A program made the position numbers and the translations under genes. From contig NZ_CP087598.1 in assembly GCF_020990385.1 (NCBI RefSeq), positions 1,718,001-1,782,000 on the forward strand: 64,000 nt of DNA. The letters run 5' to 3'. Below, piece after piece: positions 19,188 through 30,819 of the stretch. The notes below the pieces were generated by a model. It was not told the DNA's origin. It worked only from the letters and a program-made list of their open reading frames with translations, and made no database searches. The DNA is from Paracoccus sp. MA. GTDB taxonomy: Bacteria > Pseudomonadota > Alphaproteobacteria > Rhodobacterales > Rhodobacteraceae. The first letter of the stretch is position 1. Every line of letters starts with the position of its first letter.

Positions 19188-20906
19188 ATGGCCCGGCACC
19201 TCATCACCTCGGCGATCCCTTACATCAACGGGATCAAGCACCTCGGCAATCTCGTCGGCTCGCAGCTTCCGGCGGATCTCTATGCCCGCTACCTGCGGGG
19301 CCGCGAGCATGAGGTGATGTTCATCTGCGCCACGGACGAGCACGGCACCCCCGCCGAGCTTGCCGCCGCCAAGGCCGGCAAGCCGATAGCCGTCTATTGC
19401 GCCGAGATGCACGAGATCCAGGCGGAAATCGCCCGCAATTTCGGCCTGTCCTTCGACCATTTCGGCCGGTCGTCCAGCGAACGCAACCACGTGCTGACCC
19501 AGCATTTCGCCGGCAAGCTGGATGAGAACGGCTATATCGCCGAGGTCGAGGAGCGGCAGGTCTATTCCATCGACGACGGCCGGTTCCTGCCCGACCGCTA
19601 TATCGAGGGCACCTGCCCCAACTGCGGCTATGACAAGGCGCGCGGCGACCAGTGCGAGAACTGCACCAAGCAGCTCGACCCGACCGACCTGATCGAGCCG
19701 CGCTCGGCCATTTCCGGCTCGACCAATCTGGAAGTGCGGGCGACCAAGCACCTCTACCTGCGCCAGCGGGCGCTGAAGGACCAGATCGCCGCCTGGATCG
19801 ACAGCAAGACCGACTGGCCGATCCTGACCACCTCGATCGCCAAGAAATGGCTGAACGACGGCGACGGGCTGCAGGATCGCGGCATCACCCGCGACCTCGA
19901 CTGGGGCATCCCGGTGAAAAAGGGCGACAAGCCCTGGCCGGGGATGGAGGGCAAGGTCTTCTACGTCTGGTTCGACGCGCCCATCGAATATATCGCCGCC
20001 ACCGCCGAGGGCGCCGACAAGCGCGGCGAACCCGACAGCGCCTGGCGCCGCTGGTGGCGCCTGGACGAGGGCGCCGAGGACGTGACCTATACCCAGTTCA
20101 TGGGCAAGGACAACGTGCCCTTCCACACGCTTTCCTTCCCGGCCACGATCATCGGCTCGGGCGAGCCGTGGAAACTGGTCGATTACATCAAGAGCTTCAA
20201 CTACCTGACCTATGACGGCGGGCAGTTCTCGACCAGCCAGGGGCGTGGCGTGTTCATGGATCAGGCGCTGTCGATCCTGCCCGCCGATTACTGGCGCTGG
20301 TGGCTGCTGTCGCACGCCCCGGAATCGGGGGACAGCGAGTTCACCTGGGACAATTTCCAGCAATCGGTGAACAAGGACCTGGCCGACGTGCTGGGCAATT
20401 TCGTCAGCCGGATCACCAAGTTCTGCCGCAGCAAATTCGGCGAGGCCATCCCCGAGGGCGGCAGCTACGGCCCCGAGGAAGAGGCGCTGGTCGAGGCGCT
20501 GACCGCCCGCATCCGCGCCTATGAGGGCTTCATGGACCATGTCGAGGTCCGCAAGGCGGCGGCGGAACTGCGGGCGATCTGGGTTCTGGGCAACGAATAC
20601 CTGCAATCGGCCGCGCCCTGGTCCACCTTCAAGACCGACCCGGACAAGGCGGCGATGCAGGTCCGGCTGGGGCTGAACCTGATCCGGCTTTATGCCGTTC
20701 TGTCCTCGCCCTTCATCCCCTTCGCGGCGGATGCGATGCTGGCGGCGATGCAAAGCCAGGACCGGGCCTGGCCCGACGATGTCCGCACCGCCCTGCAGGC
20801 GCTGCCCGCCGGCCACGCCTTCACCGTGCCGGAGGTGCTGTTCGCCAAGATCAGCGACGAGCAACGCGACGAATGGCAGGACCGCTTCAAGGGCATCCGC
20901 GGCTGA
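19188..20906 (+). CDS. metG: Methionyl-tRNA synthetase MetG
   Basis: MetRS charges tRNA-Met. The 572 residues carry the HIGH-type motif HLGN at 18-21 and the zinc knuckle [17 protein letters not shown] with C143, C146, C156 and C159. The second ATP motif, usually KMSKS, is FSTSQ at 347-351, as in the MetG1/FSTS subgroup found in many alphaproteobacteria and actinobacteria. There is no C-terminal tRNA-binding EMAP domain. The gene stands alone with a 197-bp upstream gap. Confidence 0.97.
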   Translation: MARHLITSAIPYINGIKHLGNLVGSQLPADLYARYLRGREHEVMFICATDEHGTPAELAAAKAGKPIAVYCAEMHEIQAEIARNFGLSFDHFGRSSSERNHVLTQHFAGKLDENGYIAEVEERQVYSIDDGRFLPDRYIEGTCPNCGYDKARGDQCENCTKQLDPTDLIEPRSAISGSTNLEVRATKHLYLRQRALKDQIAAWIDSKTDWPILTTSIAKKWLNDGDGLQDRGITRDLDWGIPVKKGDKPWPGMEGKVFYVWFDAPIEYIAATAEGADKRGEPDSAWRRWWRLDEGAEDVTYTQFMGKDNVPFHTLSFPATIIGSGEPWKLVDYIKSFNYLTYDGGQFSTSQGRGVFMDQALSILPADYWRWWLLSHAPESGDSEFTWDNFQQSVNKDLADVLGNFVSRITKFCRSKFGEAIPEGGSYGPEEEALVEALTARIRAYEGFMDHVEVRKAAAELRAIWVLGNEYLQSAAPWSTFKTDPDKAAMQVRLGLNLIRLYAVLSSPFIPFAADAMLAAMQSQDRAWPDDVRTALQALPAGHAFTVPEVLFAKISDEQRDEWQDRFKGIRG

Positions 20907-21000
20907 TGCGGGGCTTGCGCCGCTGACGCGGGCGGTGGACTTCCGCCGCCGGGCAAGGGCATGATCGCGAACATCCCGACCGACAAGCGCAGAGGCCAAC

Positions 21001-21921
21001 ATGACCCATTGCATCCTGATCGGCGCCCCGGTGGACGAGGGCCAGCGGCGGCCCGGCTGCCTGATGGGCCCCGCCGCCTATCGCGTGGCCGGGCTGGCCT
21101 CGACCCTGACCGCGCTGGGGCACACGGTCGAGGATCGCGGCGATCTGTGCCCCGCCCCCGGCCGCGGCCAGAGCTGCCCCAACGCCGCCGTGCATCACCT
21201 GCCCGAGATCATCGCCTGGACCGAGGCCCTGCGCGCCGCCGGCTGTGCGGCGATGGAGGAAGGCCTGCCGATCTTTCTGGGCGGCGACCATGCGCTGGCG
21301 CTTGGCACGCTGGCCGGGGTGGCCGCACATGCCCATGCGGCGGGCCGGCCGCAATTCGTGCTGTGGCTGGACGCGCATAGCGATTTCCACACCGTCGAGA
21401 CCACCCAATCGGGCAACCTGCACGGCACGCCCCTGGCCTATGCCTCGGGCCGGGCGGGCTTCGACGCCTTTCCCGCCTTTCCGGCGCCGATCCCGGGCCG
21501 GAACATCTGCATGTTCGGCATCCGCAGCGTGGACGCCGCCGAATCCGCCGCGCTGCGCGAGACCGAGATCGTCGTGAACGACATGCGCGTCCTGGACGAG
21601 CGCGGCATCGTCGCGCCGCTGCGCGAATTCCTCGACCGGGTGCGGGAGGAGAAAGGGCTGCTGCATGTGTCGCTGGACGTCGATTTCCTCGACCCTTCGA
21701 TCGCGCCGGCCGTCGGCACCACCGTCCCCGGCGGCACCACCTTCCGCGAGGCGCATCTGGTCTGCGAACTGCTGCACGAAAGCGGGCTGATGACCTCGCT
21801 GGACCTGGTCGAGCTGAACCCGTTCCTGGACGAGCGCGGCCGCACCGCCAAGCTGATGGTCGATCTGGTCGGCTCGCTGATGGGACGCAAGGTCTTCGAC
21901 CGGCCGACGCGCAGTTACTGA
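21001..21921 (+). CDS. rocF: Arginase
   Basis: Arginase hydrolyses arginine to ornithine and urea using two manganese ions. The 306 residues carry the metal ligands in GGDHALALG (H97), WLDAHSDFH (D124, H126, D128) and SLDVDFLDP (D226, D228). The N-terminal IGAPVDEGQRRPGCLMGP segment is typical of arginase proper rather than agmatinase. It lies 94 bp after metG on the same strand. With argF/argD in the window it gives the catabolic counterpart of arginine synthesis, though the genes are not linked in an operon. Confidence 0.93.
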   Translation: MTHCILIGAPVDEGQRRPGCLMGPAAYRVAGLASTLTALGHTVEDRGDLCPAPGRGQSCPNAAVHHLPEIIAWTEALRAAGCAAMEEGLPIFLGGDHALALGTLAGVAAHAHAAGRPQFVLWLDAHSDFHTVETTQSGNLHGTPLAYASGRAGFDAFPAFPAPIPGRNICMFGIRSVDAAESAALRETEIVVNDMRVLDERGIVAPLREFLDRVREEKGLLHVSLDVDFLDPSIAPAVGTTVPGGTTFREAHLVCELLHESGLMTSLDLVELNPFLDERGRTAKLMVDLVGSLMGRKVFDRPTRSY

Positions 21922-22282
21922 AAGAGCCGTCACCCGAACCCCGGCGCGCAAGGGACATCCGGCCGGCGGTCCGAGGATTTTCCGGAACGCGTCATGGCCG
22001 CCCTGCCGGCAGCCGGCGGCCCGTCCTGCGCAGAGCGCGGCAGCCGGCCAACCGCCCTGCCGCGCGCTTCGCGGCGCCCTCTCCGCGGTATGCGCCACCA
22101 ACTTGCCCAGCGGCAAAGCATCGCTGCGAATATCCCGAGCCGCAATCTGGCGCCTTCCGCATCACCCGCAGCCGATTGAAAAGCCGATCCCACACGATCC
22201 CGTCGGCTGCAGCTTTGCCCCATCCGGAACCCTTCAGCCGAGGCTTGCCAATCCCCGCCGCGCCCGCTAGCCAATCCCCGGC
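21922..22282. other. Gene-free region before tRNA-Leu
   Basis: The 361 bp between arginase and the tRNA hold short open frames with no recognisable product. No clear terminator or promoter stands out beyond being tRNA upstream sequence. Confidence 0.5.
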
Positions 22283-22368
22283 GCGGGCGTGGCGGAATGG
22301 TAGACGCATGGGACTTAAACTCCCTGGGGCGCAAGCCTGTGCGGGTTCGAGTCCCGCCGCCCGCACCA
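22283..22368 (+). tRNA. tRNA-Leu (anticodon UAA)
   Basis: The acceptor arms GCGGGCG and CGCCCGC pair, followed by A and an encoded CCA at 22366-22368. The D arm contains TGGCGGAATGG. The anticodon loop CTTAAAC gives UAA within GGGA/TCCC arms. A long variable arm (class II, leucine-type) and a GCGGG-TTCGAGT-CCCGC T arm complete the molecule. Confidence 0.95.
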
Positions 22369-22749
22369 GATCCATGCGCGCCCGGCCGCGATATAAGCAC
22401 GATATGCATGCCACCCCTTCCGGCCAGGATCCCGGCCGCGACACCGGCCTTCAGCCACGAAGCACCCGGCGCGGCATGCCGTGACCGCAGGCGGCCACCT
22501 TTCGATGCCCGCCCGCGATCGCAGAAAGAGGGCAAGAGAAGGCGCACCGGTTCACCTGCCCTCGCCGCCCGAAGAATCCTTACCACCACGCTTGGATCGT
22601 CCGGGGGCCTTCCCTCTATCGGCATCTTTCCTTACTTCGCCGGCCGATTCGCCGCAAATGTCAACCAGGGCCGATTTTAAACAAATCACCTTGGTTCCCC
22701 TGCCCGGCTCGGCTAGGTTCGCGCCGGAATCCGAACCCAGGAGAACACG
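22369..22749. other. Gene-free region after tRNA-Leu
   Basis: The 381 bp between the tRNA and the DUF4170 gene contain no convincing gene, integrase or direct repeat of the tRNA 3' end. The last ~60 bp probably contain the promoter of the DUF4170-waaA-lpxK unit. Confidence 0.5.
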
Positions 22750-22995
22750 ATGGCACAGCGCCTTCACCTCGTTTTCGGCGGCGAGCTTGTCGACCCCACC
22801 CGCACCGAATTCCGCGATACCAAGGACATCCATATCGTCGGAATCTTCCCGAACTACGCCGAGGCTCATGCCGCCTGGAAATCCGAAGCGCAGCGCACCG
22901 TCGACAGCGCCCATACCCGCTATTTCATCGCCCATCTGCACCGGCTGCGCGACGAAGAGCAGGAGGTGAGCGCGACCGAGGAACTGGGCGGCTAG
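22750..22995 (+). CDS. DUF4170 protein upstream of waaA
   Basis: The 81-residue protein (MAQRLHLVFGGELVDPTRTE, then IVGIFPNYAEAHAAWKSEAQ, YFIAHLHRL) matches the DUF4170 family. AGGAGA precedes the ATG. It is followed 17 bp later by waaA and lpxK on the same strand, a conserved arrangement in Rhodobacterales as far as I know. No catalytic residues are evident; a role linked to lipopolysaccharide assembly is only inferred from context. Confidence 0.85.
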   Translation: MAQRLHLVFGGELVDPTRTEFRDTKDIHIVGIFPNYAEAHAAWKSEAQRTVDSAHTRYFIAHLHRLRDEEQEVSATEELGG

Positions 22996-23012
22996 ATCCC
23001 CCGCGAATCGCG

Positions 23013-24245
23013 ATGCTTCCCTCGCAGGCGACCGCATCCCTGGCGCTCTGGCTGCATCTGCGCCGCCGCGCCGCGCTGGCCGAAGGGCGGGGCGAGCCCA
23101 TCGCCGTCCCGGCGGGCGAAGGGCCGCTGCTGATGGTGCATCTGTCCGAGAATGCCGAGGATCCGCCGCAGCTTGGCCCGCTGATCGGGGCGCTGCTGGC
23201 GCGGCGGCCGGGGCTGCGCTGCGCCTTTACCGGCGCGCCGCCGCCTCCCGGTTCGCTGCCCGCCGGCCTGCGGGCGATCGCCCTGCCCCGGCCGCGCGAT
23301 CCCGCCGCCGTGCGCGAGGTGATCGGGGCGCTGCAGCCGCGCGCGCTGCTGATCCTCGGCGACCAGCTTCCGGCCTCGCTCATCTCGGGCATGGCCGATG
23401 CGGGGCTGCCGGTGATCCTGTGCGAGGCGCGGCTGGTCGCCTATACCCGGCGCGGCTCGTGGCGCGGGGCGATCAATCGCGGGCTGATGCGCAGGATCAC
23501 CCGCATCCTCGCCCCCGACCTGACCGCCGGCGCCGCCGCGCGCCAGCTTGGCGCCCCCCCGGACCGGATCGAGCTGACCGGCCCGATCACCGAGACCCGG
23601 CCGCCGCTTTGTGCCAACGAGGCCGAGCGGCGCGCCCTGGCGCAGATCCTCGCCGGCCGTCACGTCTGGCTCGCGGCCTGCCCCACCCTGCCCGAGGCCA
23701 AGGCCGCCCTGGCCGCGCATCAGGCGGCGCTGCATCACAACCACCGCGCGCTGCTGATCCTGGCCGGGCTGTCGGCCGACACCCTCGCCGCGGTCCTGAC
23801 CGAGGTCGAGGAACTCGGCCTGGCCGCAGTGCTGCGTTCCGAGGACAGCGACCCTTCCTCCGACGATCACGTCCTGATCGCCGAGGACACGCATGAGATG
23901 GGGCTTTGGTATCGGCTGGCGCCGGTCTGCTTCATGGGCGGCACGCTGCTGCCCGGTCCGGGCCTCGCGCCGCGCCATCCGTTCGAACCGGCGGCGCTTG
24001 GCTCGGCAGTCATCCACGGCCCGGTGATCGAGGCGCATGGCCCGGAATGGGTGCAGCTGGACGGCGCTTCGGCGGCACGGCTGGTCACCGACGCCGCGGG
24101 GCTGACGCGGGCGGTGGCCGATCTGTCGGCGCCCGACCAGGCGGCGATGCTGGCCGGCAACGCCTGGTCGGTCAGCACCGGCGGCGCCGCGGTGCTGCGC
24201 CGCATCGCCGATACCGTCATCGAGGCGATGGAGAACCCGCAATGA
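23013..24245 (+). CDS. waaA: 3-deoxy-D-manno-octulosonic acid (Kdo) transferase WaaA
   Basis: WaaA (KdtA) adds Kdo sugars to lipid A precursor at the cytoplasmic face of the inner membrane. The 410 residues follow the family: N-terminal glycosyltransferase domain with [21 protein letters not shown], then the CMP-Kdo side including [21 protein letters not shown] and [16 protein letters not shown]. The N-terminus lacks the usual long membrane anchor, so the protein is slightly short at that end. Its stop overlaps the lpxK ATG (ATGA), indicating coupled expression. Confidence 0.93.
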   Translation: MLPSQATASLALWLHLRRRAALAEGRGEPIAVPAGEGPLLMVHLSENAEDPPQLGPLIGALLARRPGLRCAFTGAPPPPGSLPAGLRAIALPRPRDPAAVREVIGALQPRALLILGDQLPASLISGMADAGLPVILCEARLVAYTRRGSWRGAINRGLMRRITRILAPDLTAGAAARQLGAPPDRIELTGPITETRPPLCANEAERRALAQILAGRHVWLAACPTLPEAKAALAAHQAALHHNHRALLILAGLSADTLAAVLTEVEELGLAAVLRSEDSDPSSDDHVLIAEDTHEMGLWYRLAPVCFMGGTLLPGPGLAPRHPFEPAALGSAVIHGPVIEAHGPEWVQLDGASAARLVTDAAGLTRAVADLSAPDQAAMLAGNAWSVSTGGAAVLRRIADTVIEAMENPQ

Positions 24246-25231
24246 ACCGCCGCGCCCCCGATTTCTGGTTCCGCCCGCCCGGGCTGCGCGCCCGCCTGCT
24301 GGCGCCGCTGGGCGGGCTCTACGCCGCCGCCACCGCCCGGCGCCTGGCGCGCGGCCCGCGGCTGCGGCCGGGCGTGCCGGTGATCTGCGTCGGCAACCTG
24401 AACGCCGGCGGCACCGGCAAGACCCCGACCGCGATCATGCTGGCCCAGCTGCTGCAGGCGCGCGGCGTGGCGGTGCATATCGTCTCGCGCGGCTATGGCG
24501 GCCGCGAGAAAGGCCCGCTGCGGGTCGAGGAATCGCGCCACAAGGCTGCCGAGGTCGGGGATGAGCCGCTGCTGATGGCGGCCTTCGCCCCGGTCTGGGT
24601 CGCGGATGACCGACAGGCGGGGGCACGGGCGGCGGTCAAGGCCGGGGCGCAGGCGATCCTGCTCGACGACGGCTTCCAGGACCCGGCGCTGGCGCATGAC
24701 CTGTCGCTGGTCGTGGTCGATGCGGCCAGGGGCTTCGGCAACGGCTTCTGCCTGCCCGCCGGGCCGCTGCGCGAGCCGGTGGATCGCGGCCTTGCCCGCG
24801 CCGACCTGCTGCTTTCGATCGGCGACGGCGCGGCCCAGGCGCGTTTCGCCGCCGCCTGGGGACCGCGGCTGAGGCTGCCGCACCTGACCGGCCATCTCGC
24901 ACCGCTGCAGACCGGCATGGACTGGCAGGGCCTGCGCGTGCTTGCCTTTGCCGGCATCGGCCATCCCGAGAAATTCTTCGCCACCCTGCGCGGCCTCGGC
25001 GCCGAGGTGGTCCGCGCCGAGGCGCTGGAGGATCACCAGCCCTTCACCCCGCAACTGCTGACCCGCCTCCAGACCGAATCGCGGCTGCTGGGCGCGCAGA
25101 TGGTGACGACGGAAAAGGATGCCGCGCGGCTGCCGCGCCGCTTCCGGCCCGGGGTGCTGACCCTGCCGGTGCGGCTGCAGCTGGACGACCCGGCGCCGCT
25201 GACCCGGCGGCTGGAGGCGCTGGGATTGTGA
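24242..25231 (+). CDS. lpxK: Tetraacyldisaccharide 4'-kinase LpxK
   Basis: LpxK phosphorylates the 4' position of the lipid A disaccharide to give lipid IVA, at the inner membrane. The 329 residues show the P-loop GGTGKT at 56-61, SRGYGG soon after, and [20 protein letters not shown]. The start ATG overlaps the waaA stop by 4 bp; the same frame is open upstream but inside waaA. A strong terminator follows the stop, closing the DUF4170-waaA-lpxK operon. Confidence 0.95.
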   Translation: MNRRAPDFWFRPPGLRARLLAPLGGLYAAATARRLARGPRLRPGVPVICVGNLNAGGTGKTPTAIMLAQLLQARGVAVHIVSRGYGGREKGPLRVEESRHKAAEVGDEPLLMAAFAPVWVADDRQAGARAAVKAGAQAILLDDGFQDPALAHDLSLVVVDAARGFGNGFCLPAGPLREPVDRGLARADLLLSIGDGAAQARFAAAWGPRLRLPHLTGHLAPLQTGMDWQGLRVLAFAGIGHPEKFFATLRGLGAEVVRAEALEDHQPFTPQLLTRLQTESRLLGAQMVTTEKDAARLPRRFRPGVLTLPVRLQLDDPAPLTRRLEALGL

Positions 25232-25260
25232 AAGGCCCCGGCAAGATCCGGGGCCTTCCG
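25232..25260 (+). terminator. Terminator after lpxK
   Basis: AAGGCCCCGG and CCGGGGCCTT (25232-25241, 25248-25257) form a 10-bp stem with a 6-base loop directly after the lpxK stop. Confidence 0.8.
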
Positions 25261-25309
25261 CTTTCACCGTTTCCCAAATACTCCGGCAGCCGCGCCGCCG
25301 GACCGGCGT

Positions 25310-25984
25310 TCAGCCTTCCTCGGCCAGCTTGGCGTCGATGATCTTCTTCAGATCGTCCCAAGGCTGGTTCTGGACCTTCTCGCCGGCGATGATGAAGGTG
25401 GGCGTGCCCTCGATCTGGTCGGCGGTGGCATGGGTCTGGAAGGTGGTGACCAGATCCGCGACCTTCTGCGTATCGTTCCAGCAGGCATCCATCTGCTCGC
25501 CGGTCATGCCGGCCTTGGCGCCGATCTTGCGCAGGTTGGCGGCGATCTCGTCGCCGGATTTGGCGTTCAGCCAGTTCTTCTGATCGTCGAAGATCAGGTC
25601 GGACACGGCGTAGTATTTCTCGTCCCCGCCACAGCGCGCCAGGATGCCGGCCCACAGGCCGACGGCGTCGAAATAGACGTCGCGCTGGATGAACTTCACC
25701 TTGCCGGTATCGATATATTCGGCCTTCAGCTTGGGCAGGTTCTGGTCGTGGAAGGCCGCGCAATGGCTGCAGGTGAAGCTGGCATATTCGATGATGGTGA
25801 CCGGAGCATCGGCCGCGCCCAGGGCGATGTCGGGCAGGACCTTGCCCTCGGGCATCTGCTCGGCGGCCTGGGCGTTTCCGGCGGCATTGTCGGCGGGTTT
25901 CGCCTCTTGCGCCAGCGCCGGCAGCGCAGAGACGGTCAGCGCGGCCGTGGCGGCGGCGATCAGAGAGCGGCGAAGCAGCATCAT
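25310..25984 (-). CDS. DsbA-family thiol-disulfide protein
   Basis: This exported thioredoxin-fold protein would act on disulfides in the periplasm. The 224 residues have a signal peptide ending LPALAQ (about 1-26), a linker, and the active site CSHC at 72-75 in YASFTCSHCAAFHD, with a cis-proline region GTPTFIIAG near the C-terminus. The layout is that of the DsbA/BdbD-like (DsbA_3/Thioredoxin_4) group. CSHC rather than CPHC is the typical alphaproteobacterial variant. Its start overlaps the dciA stop by 4 bp. Confidence 0.92.
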   Translation of the reverse strand: MMLLRRSLIAAATAALTVSALPALAQEAKPADNAAGNAQAAEQMPEGKVLPDIALGAADAPVTIIEYASFTCSHCAAFHDQNLPKLKAEYIDTGKVKFIQRDVYFDAVGLWAGILARCGGDEKYYAVSDLIFDDQKNWLNAKSGDEIAANLRKIGAKAGMTGEQMDACWNDTQKVADLVTTFQTHATADQIEGTPTFIIAGEKVQNQPWDDLKKIIDAKLAEEG

Positions 25985-26541
25985 GGATTGGCCTTTCGGT
26001 CGTTGGCGTCCCGGCGGGACAGGATGTTCAGCGCCAGCCGCCGCATGGCGTCGGAAAGCGCGGGATTGTCGAAGCCCGAGGCGATGTCCTCGGCCTGGGC
26101 GATCTTCTGCGGATCGGGCGCGGCGGCGCGGCGCGGCGCGGCGGCGAACTCGGCCTGGCCTTCCGCAAAGCCTCCCTCACCTTCCGCGAAACCCACGGGC
26201 GCGGTCTGGGTCAGCACGATGCGCGAGACGGCGTTGAAGCCGTAGCAGGCATTCACCCGCGCGCGGATCTGGTCCAGCTGCATGCCGACCAGCGGCGCAT
26301 GCGCGCCCGGCACCAGCAGCGTCAGCGTGGCGCCGACCCCCTTGCCGTGGCTGATCCGGACCGGGCGGGTATGGGCGGCAAGTTCGGGGCCGACCACCTC
26401 CTGCCAATGCGTCAGCAGCCGGGCCACGGCGAAGCCCCGCCCCTCGCCCACGGCCTTCACCCGCTGCGCAACCAGCTGCGCCGCGGCCTCGAAGCCGCGC
26501 ATGCGGCGGCGGGGCTGGGTCTCGGGTTTCTTCTGGGCCAT
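25981..26541 (-). CDS. DciA-like DUF721 protein
   Basis: The 186-residue protein has a DUF721 domain (WQEVVGPELAAHTRPVRISH and LTLLVPGAHAPLVGMQLDQI). In species lacking DnaC, DciA proteins assist loading of replicative helicase DnaB, so that is the likely role. A basic N-terminus and a disordered Ala/Glu-rich C-terminal segment flank the domain. It is translationally coupled to the downstream DsbA-like gene and divergent from mutY. Confidence 0.85.
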   Translation of the reverse strand: MAQKKPETQPRRRMRGFEAAAQLVAQRVKAVGEGRGFAVARLLTHWQEVVGPELAAHTRPVRISHGKGVGATLTLLVPGAHAPLVGMQLDQIRARVNACYGFNAVSRIVLTQTAPVGFAEGEGGFAEGQAEFAAAPRRAAAPDPQKIAQAEDIASGFDNPALSDAMRRLALNILSRRDANDRKANP

Positions 26542-26627
26542 CGGGCGACCATATGGTTTATCTGCGCCGCAGTCTGGACCGCGGCGCGCCCGGATGCCAG
26601 AGAGACGCGGCTGAATGAGGCTGAAAA

Positions 26628-27689
26628 TTGCGTGACCCGAAGGTGATCCCCACCGAGCTGCTGGCCTGGTACGACCGCCATGCCCGCACCCTGCCCTGGC
26701 GCGTGCCGCCCGGACAGGGCCGCGCCGATCCCTATCGCGTCTGGCTGTCCGAGGTCATGCTGCAACAGACCACCGTCGCGGCGGTGAAGGCCTATTTCGA
26801 ACGCTTCACCAGCCTCTGGCCCACGGTCCACGACCTCGCCGCGGCCGAGGACGCGCAGGTGATGGCGGAATGGGCGGGGCTGGGCTATTACGCCCGTGCC
26901 CGCAACCTGGTGGCCTGTGCCCGCGAGGTCGCCGCCATGGGCGCATTCCCCGACACGCGCGAGGGGTTGGCGGCGCTGCCCGGCATCGGCGCCTATACCT
27001 CGGCCGCCATCGCCGCCATCGCCTTCGACCGGCCCGAGACGGTGGTGGACGGCAATGTCGAGCGCGTCGTGGCCCGGCTTTTCGCGGTCGGAACGCCGCT
27101 GCCCGCCGCCAAGCCGGAACTGGTGGGGCTGGCCACCCGGCTGACGCCCGCCGAGCGGCCGGGGGATTTCGCCCAGGCGATGATGGACCTGGGCGCGACG
27201 ATCTGCACGCCGCGCAGCCCGGCCTGCGGCATCTGCCCGATCATCGACCATTGCGCCGCCCGCGCCCAGGGCATCGCCGCCGAACTGCCGCGCAAGACGC
27301 CGAAGAAACCCAAGCCGCTGCGCCGGGGCACGGTCTGGATCGGCTTTGCCGAGGGCGCGGTGCTGGTCGAGACCCGGCCGGACAAGGGCCTGCTGGGCGG
27401 CACGCTGGCCTTTCCCTCGACCGGCTGGGACGGCTCGCACCACCCGCCGCCCGCCCCCGCCGACTGGCAGGAGATCGGCCTCGTCCGCCATGTCTTCACC
27501 CATTTCGCGCTGGACCTGACGGTGATGAGCGCCCGCTTGACCGCGGCGCCGGAACGCGGCAGCCTGACCCCGCTTGGTGCCTTCCGCCCCAGCGCCCTGC
27601 CGGGGCTGATGCGCAAGGCCTGGTCCCTCGCCAAGGACCATCCCGAAACAGCCCGCCCCGCGACATCGCGTCGCCATGGCAAGCCATAG
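26628..27689 (+). CDS. mutY: A/G-specific adenine glycosylase MutY
   Basis: MutY removes adenine mispaired with 8-oxoguanine. The 353 residues contain E42 in WLSEVMLQQT (the catalytic glutamate), the helix-hairpin-helix LPGIGAYTSAA, catalytic D141 in VVDGNVERV, and the iron-sulfur cysteines C193, C200, C203, C209 (CTPRSPACGICPIIDHC). A NUDIX-like C-terminal recognition domain follows. The start is uncertain: TTG 26628 gives the full N-terminus with a weak AGG upstream; GTG 26643 is the alternative. Confidence 0.94.
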   Translation: MRDPKVIPTELLAWYDRHARTLPWRVPPGQGRADPYRVWLSEVMLQQTTVAAVKAYFERFTSLWPTVHDLAAAEDAQVMAEWAGLGYYARARNLVACAREVAAMGAFPDTREGLAALPGIGAYTSAAIAAIAFDRPETVVDGNVERVVARLFAVGTPLPAAKPELVGLATRLTPAERPGDFAQAMMDLGATICTPRSPACGICPIIDHCAARAQGIAAELPRKTPKKPKPLRRGTVWIGFAEGAVLVETRPDKGLLGGTLAFPSTGWDGSHHPPPAPADWQEIGLVRHVFTHFALDLTVMSARLTAAPERGSLTPLGAFRPSALPGLMRKAWSLAKDHPETARPATSRRHGKP

Positions 27690-27712
27690 CAAAACCCGTC
27701 ATAGTTGCGCCC

Positions 27713-28849
27713 ATGCAAACCGCGTTCCGCGCCCGCCTGATCGACGCCCTGCCCTTCTGGCTTTCCCTGGGCATGGTGCCGCTGGCCCTGCTTGCCGCGA
27801 CGCTGGGCGGCTGGTGGTTCGCGCTGATGCCGCTTTATGCCTGGTATCTGATGACCATGCTGGACGCGGTGCTGGGCCTGAACGAGGAAAACCCCGACAC
27901 CGAGACGCCGGAATCGCAGCTGATCTGGTATCGCGCCATCACCGTGATCTGGTTCCCGATCCAGGCGGTAATGATCTTCGGCGGCATCTGGTATGCCGCC
28001 CGCAGCGCGCTTTCCGGCTGGGAAAAGCTCGGCCTGTTCTTCGGCATCGGCGTCGCCTCGGGCACCATCGGCATCGTCTATGCCCATGAACTGCTGCATC
28101 AGAGAAACAAGCTGGAGCGCTGGCTGGGCGACCTGCTGCTGGCCTCGACGCTCTATTCGCATTTCCGCACCGAGCACCTGCTGGTGCATCATTCCTGGGT
28201 GGCGACGCCGCGCGACGCGGTCTCGGCCCGCTACAACGAGGGCTTCTTCCGCTTCTTCCTGCGCGTGCTGATCGAATGCCCGAAAAGCGCTTGGGCGGCC
28301 GAAACGCGGCGGCTGACCCGCTCGGGCCGCTCGAAATTCGACCGCCGCAACCCGTTCTGGCGCTACGCCGCGCTGCAGCTGGCCATGCTGGCGCTGGCGC
28401 TCATCCTCGGCGGCTGGCAGGGGCTGCTGCTCTTCCTCTGGCAGGCCTTCGTCGCCGTGTGGCAGCTCGAACTGACCAATTACGTCGAGCATTACGGCCT
28501 GACCCGCAAGCATCTGGGCGGGGGGCGCTATGAACATGTCCTGCCGCGGCACAGCTGGAATTCCTCGCATACCGCGACCAACTGGCTGCTGATCAACCTG
28601 CAGCGCCATTCCGACCATCACTACAAGCCCGACCGGCGCTTTCCGCTGCTGCAGACCTATTCCGACGAAGAGGCGCCGCAGCTGCCGATGGGCTATCCGG
28701 CCATGACCTTCCTCGCCATGGTGCCGCCCCTGTGGCGGCGGCGGATGAACCCGCGCGTGCGCGCCTGGCGGCGGCAGTTCTATCCCGAGATCACCGATTG
28801 GCAGCCCTATAACCGCGGCGCGCTGCCGATGCCGCGCGGGGCGCTGTAA
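27713..28849 (+). CDS. alkB: Alkane 1-monooxygenase AlkB
   Basis: AlkB is an inner-membrane non-haem di-iron hydroxylase that oxidises the terminal methyl of medium-chain alkanes using rubredoxin electrons. The 378 residues carry the histidine boxes HELLH (125-129), H155 with H159-H160, and H299, H302-H303 in HSDHH, between roughly six helices. No rubredoxin or alkane-regulator gene is adjacent. It lies only 23 bp after mutY. Some AlkB-like proteins hydroxylate fatty acyl or other chains, so substrate is inferred from family. Confidence 0.92.
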   Translation: MQTAFRARLIDALPFWLSLGMVPLALLAATLGGWWFALMPLYAWYLMTMLDAVLGLNEENPDTETPESQLIWYRAITVIWFPIQAVMIFGGIWYAARSALSGWEKLGLFFGIGVASGTIGIVYAHELLHQRNKLERWLGDLLLASTLYSHFRTEHLLVHHSWVATPRDAVSARYNEGFFRFFLRVLIECPKSAWAAETRRLTRSGRSKFDRRNPFWRYAALQLAMLALALILGGWQGLLLFLWQAFVAVWQLELTNYVEHYGLTRKHLGGGRYEHVLPRHSWNSSHTATNWLLINLQRHSDHHYKPDRRFPLLQTYSDEEAPQLPMGYPAMTFLAMVPPLWRRRMNPRVRAWRRQFYPEITDWQPYNRGALPMPRGAL

Positions 28850-28966
28850 TTCCGCAGCCCGGCCGAGAAAGCCAAAAGGCCCCGCCCGGCGCAGGGCCGA
28901 ACGGGGCAAGGCGGTCCCGGCCGCGCCAGAGCTCGCGGAGCTTCGGGACTTGGCGAAACCGGGAAA

Positions 28967-30186
<1,220 letters not shown>

Positions 30187-30188
<2 letters not shown>

Positions 30189-30819
30189 AACAGCTTGTGG
30201 TTTCTTCTTTACACAAGATATTGTGGACGGGCGCGAAGCTGCGCCTATGATATGGGGTTACGCCCAGATCTAGCAGCGCCTGGCGATGCGCCGCGGTCGC
30301 ATAACCGGCATTCGCCTCCCAGCCATATCCGGGGTGCTGTTGCGCCAAATCCACCATGATGCGATCGCGCAACAGTTTCGCCACGATCGAGGCCGCGGCG
30401 ATGGACAGGCAGCGCCCGTCGCCGCCCACCACCGCCTGCCCCGGCAGGTCCAGATCGCGCGGCAGCATGTTGCCGTCGATCAGCGCCAGGCAGGGCCGCC
30501 GGCGCAGCCCGGCAATGGCCCGGCACATCGCCAGATGCGAGGCGCGCAGGATGTTCAGCCGGTCGATCTCCTCGACGCTGGCATGGCCGACGGCCCAGTC
30601 GCAGCGCGCCATGATCAGCTCGGCCAGCGCCTCGCGGCGCCTGGCGGTCAGCTTCTTCGAATCGTTCAGCCCCTCGGGAATGCAGGCGACATCCAGAATC
30701 ACCGCCGCCGCCGTCACCGGCCCGGCCAGCGGCCCGCGCCCGACCTCGTCCACGCCGGCGACGAAGCGCGCGCCGCCGCGCAGCGCCGCCTCCTCGAAGG
30801 AATAGTCGGGCAGGCTCAT
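30187..30819 (-). CDS. rnhB: Ribonuclease HII RnhB
   Basis: RnhB cleaves RNA in RNA-DNA hybrids and single ribonucleotides in DNA. The 210 residues begin with the active-site segment VAGVDEVGRGPLAGPV (catalytic Asp-Glu), followed by LNDSKKL and ALIDGN. It lies between allA and ccrM on the same strand, its start overlapping the allA stop by 4 bp. The last codons contain a GANTC site. Confidence 0.96.

Noticed and set aside
22283..22368. tRNA-Leu as an attachment site for an integrated element
   Set aside because: No integrase, no direct repeat of the tRNA end and no change of gene content follow.
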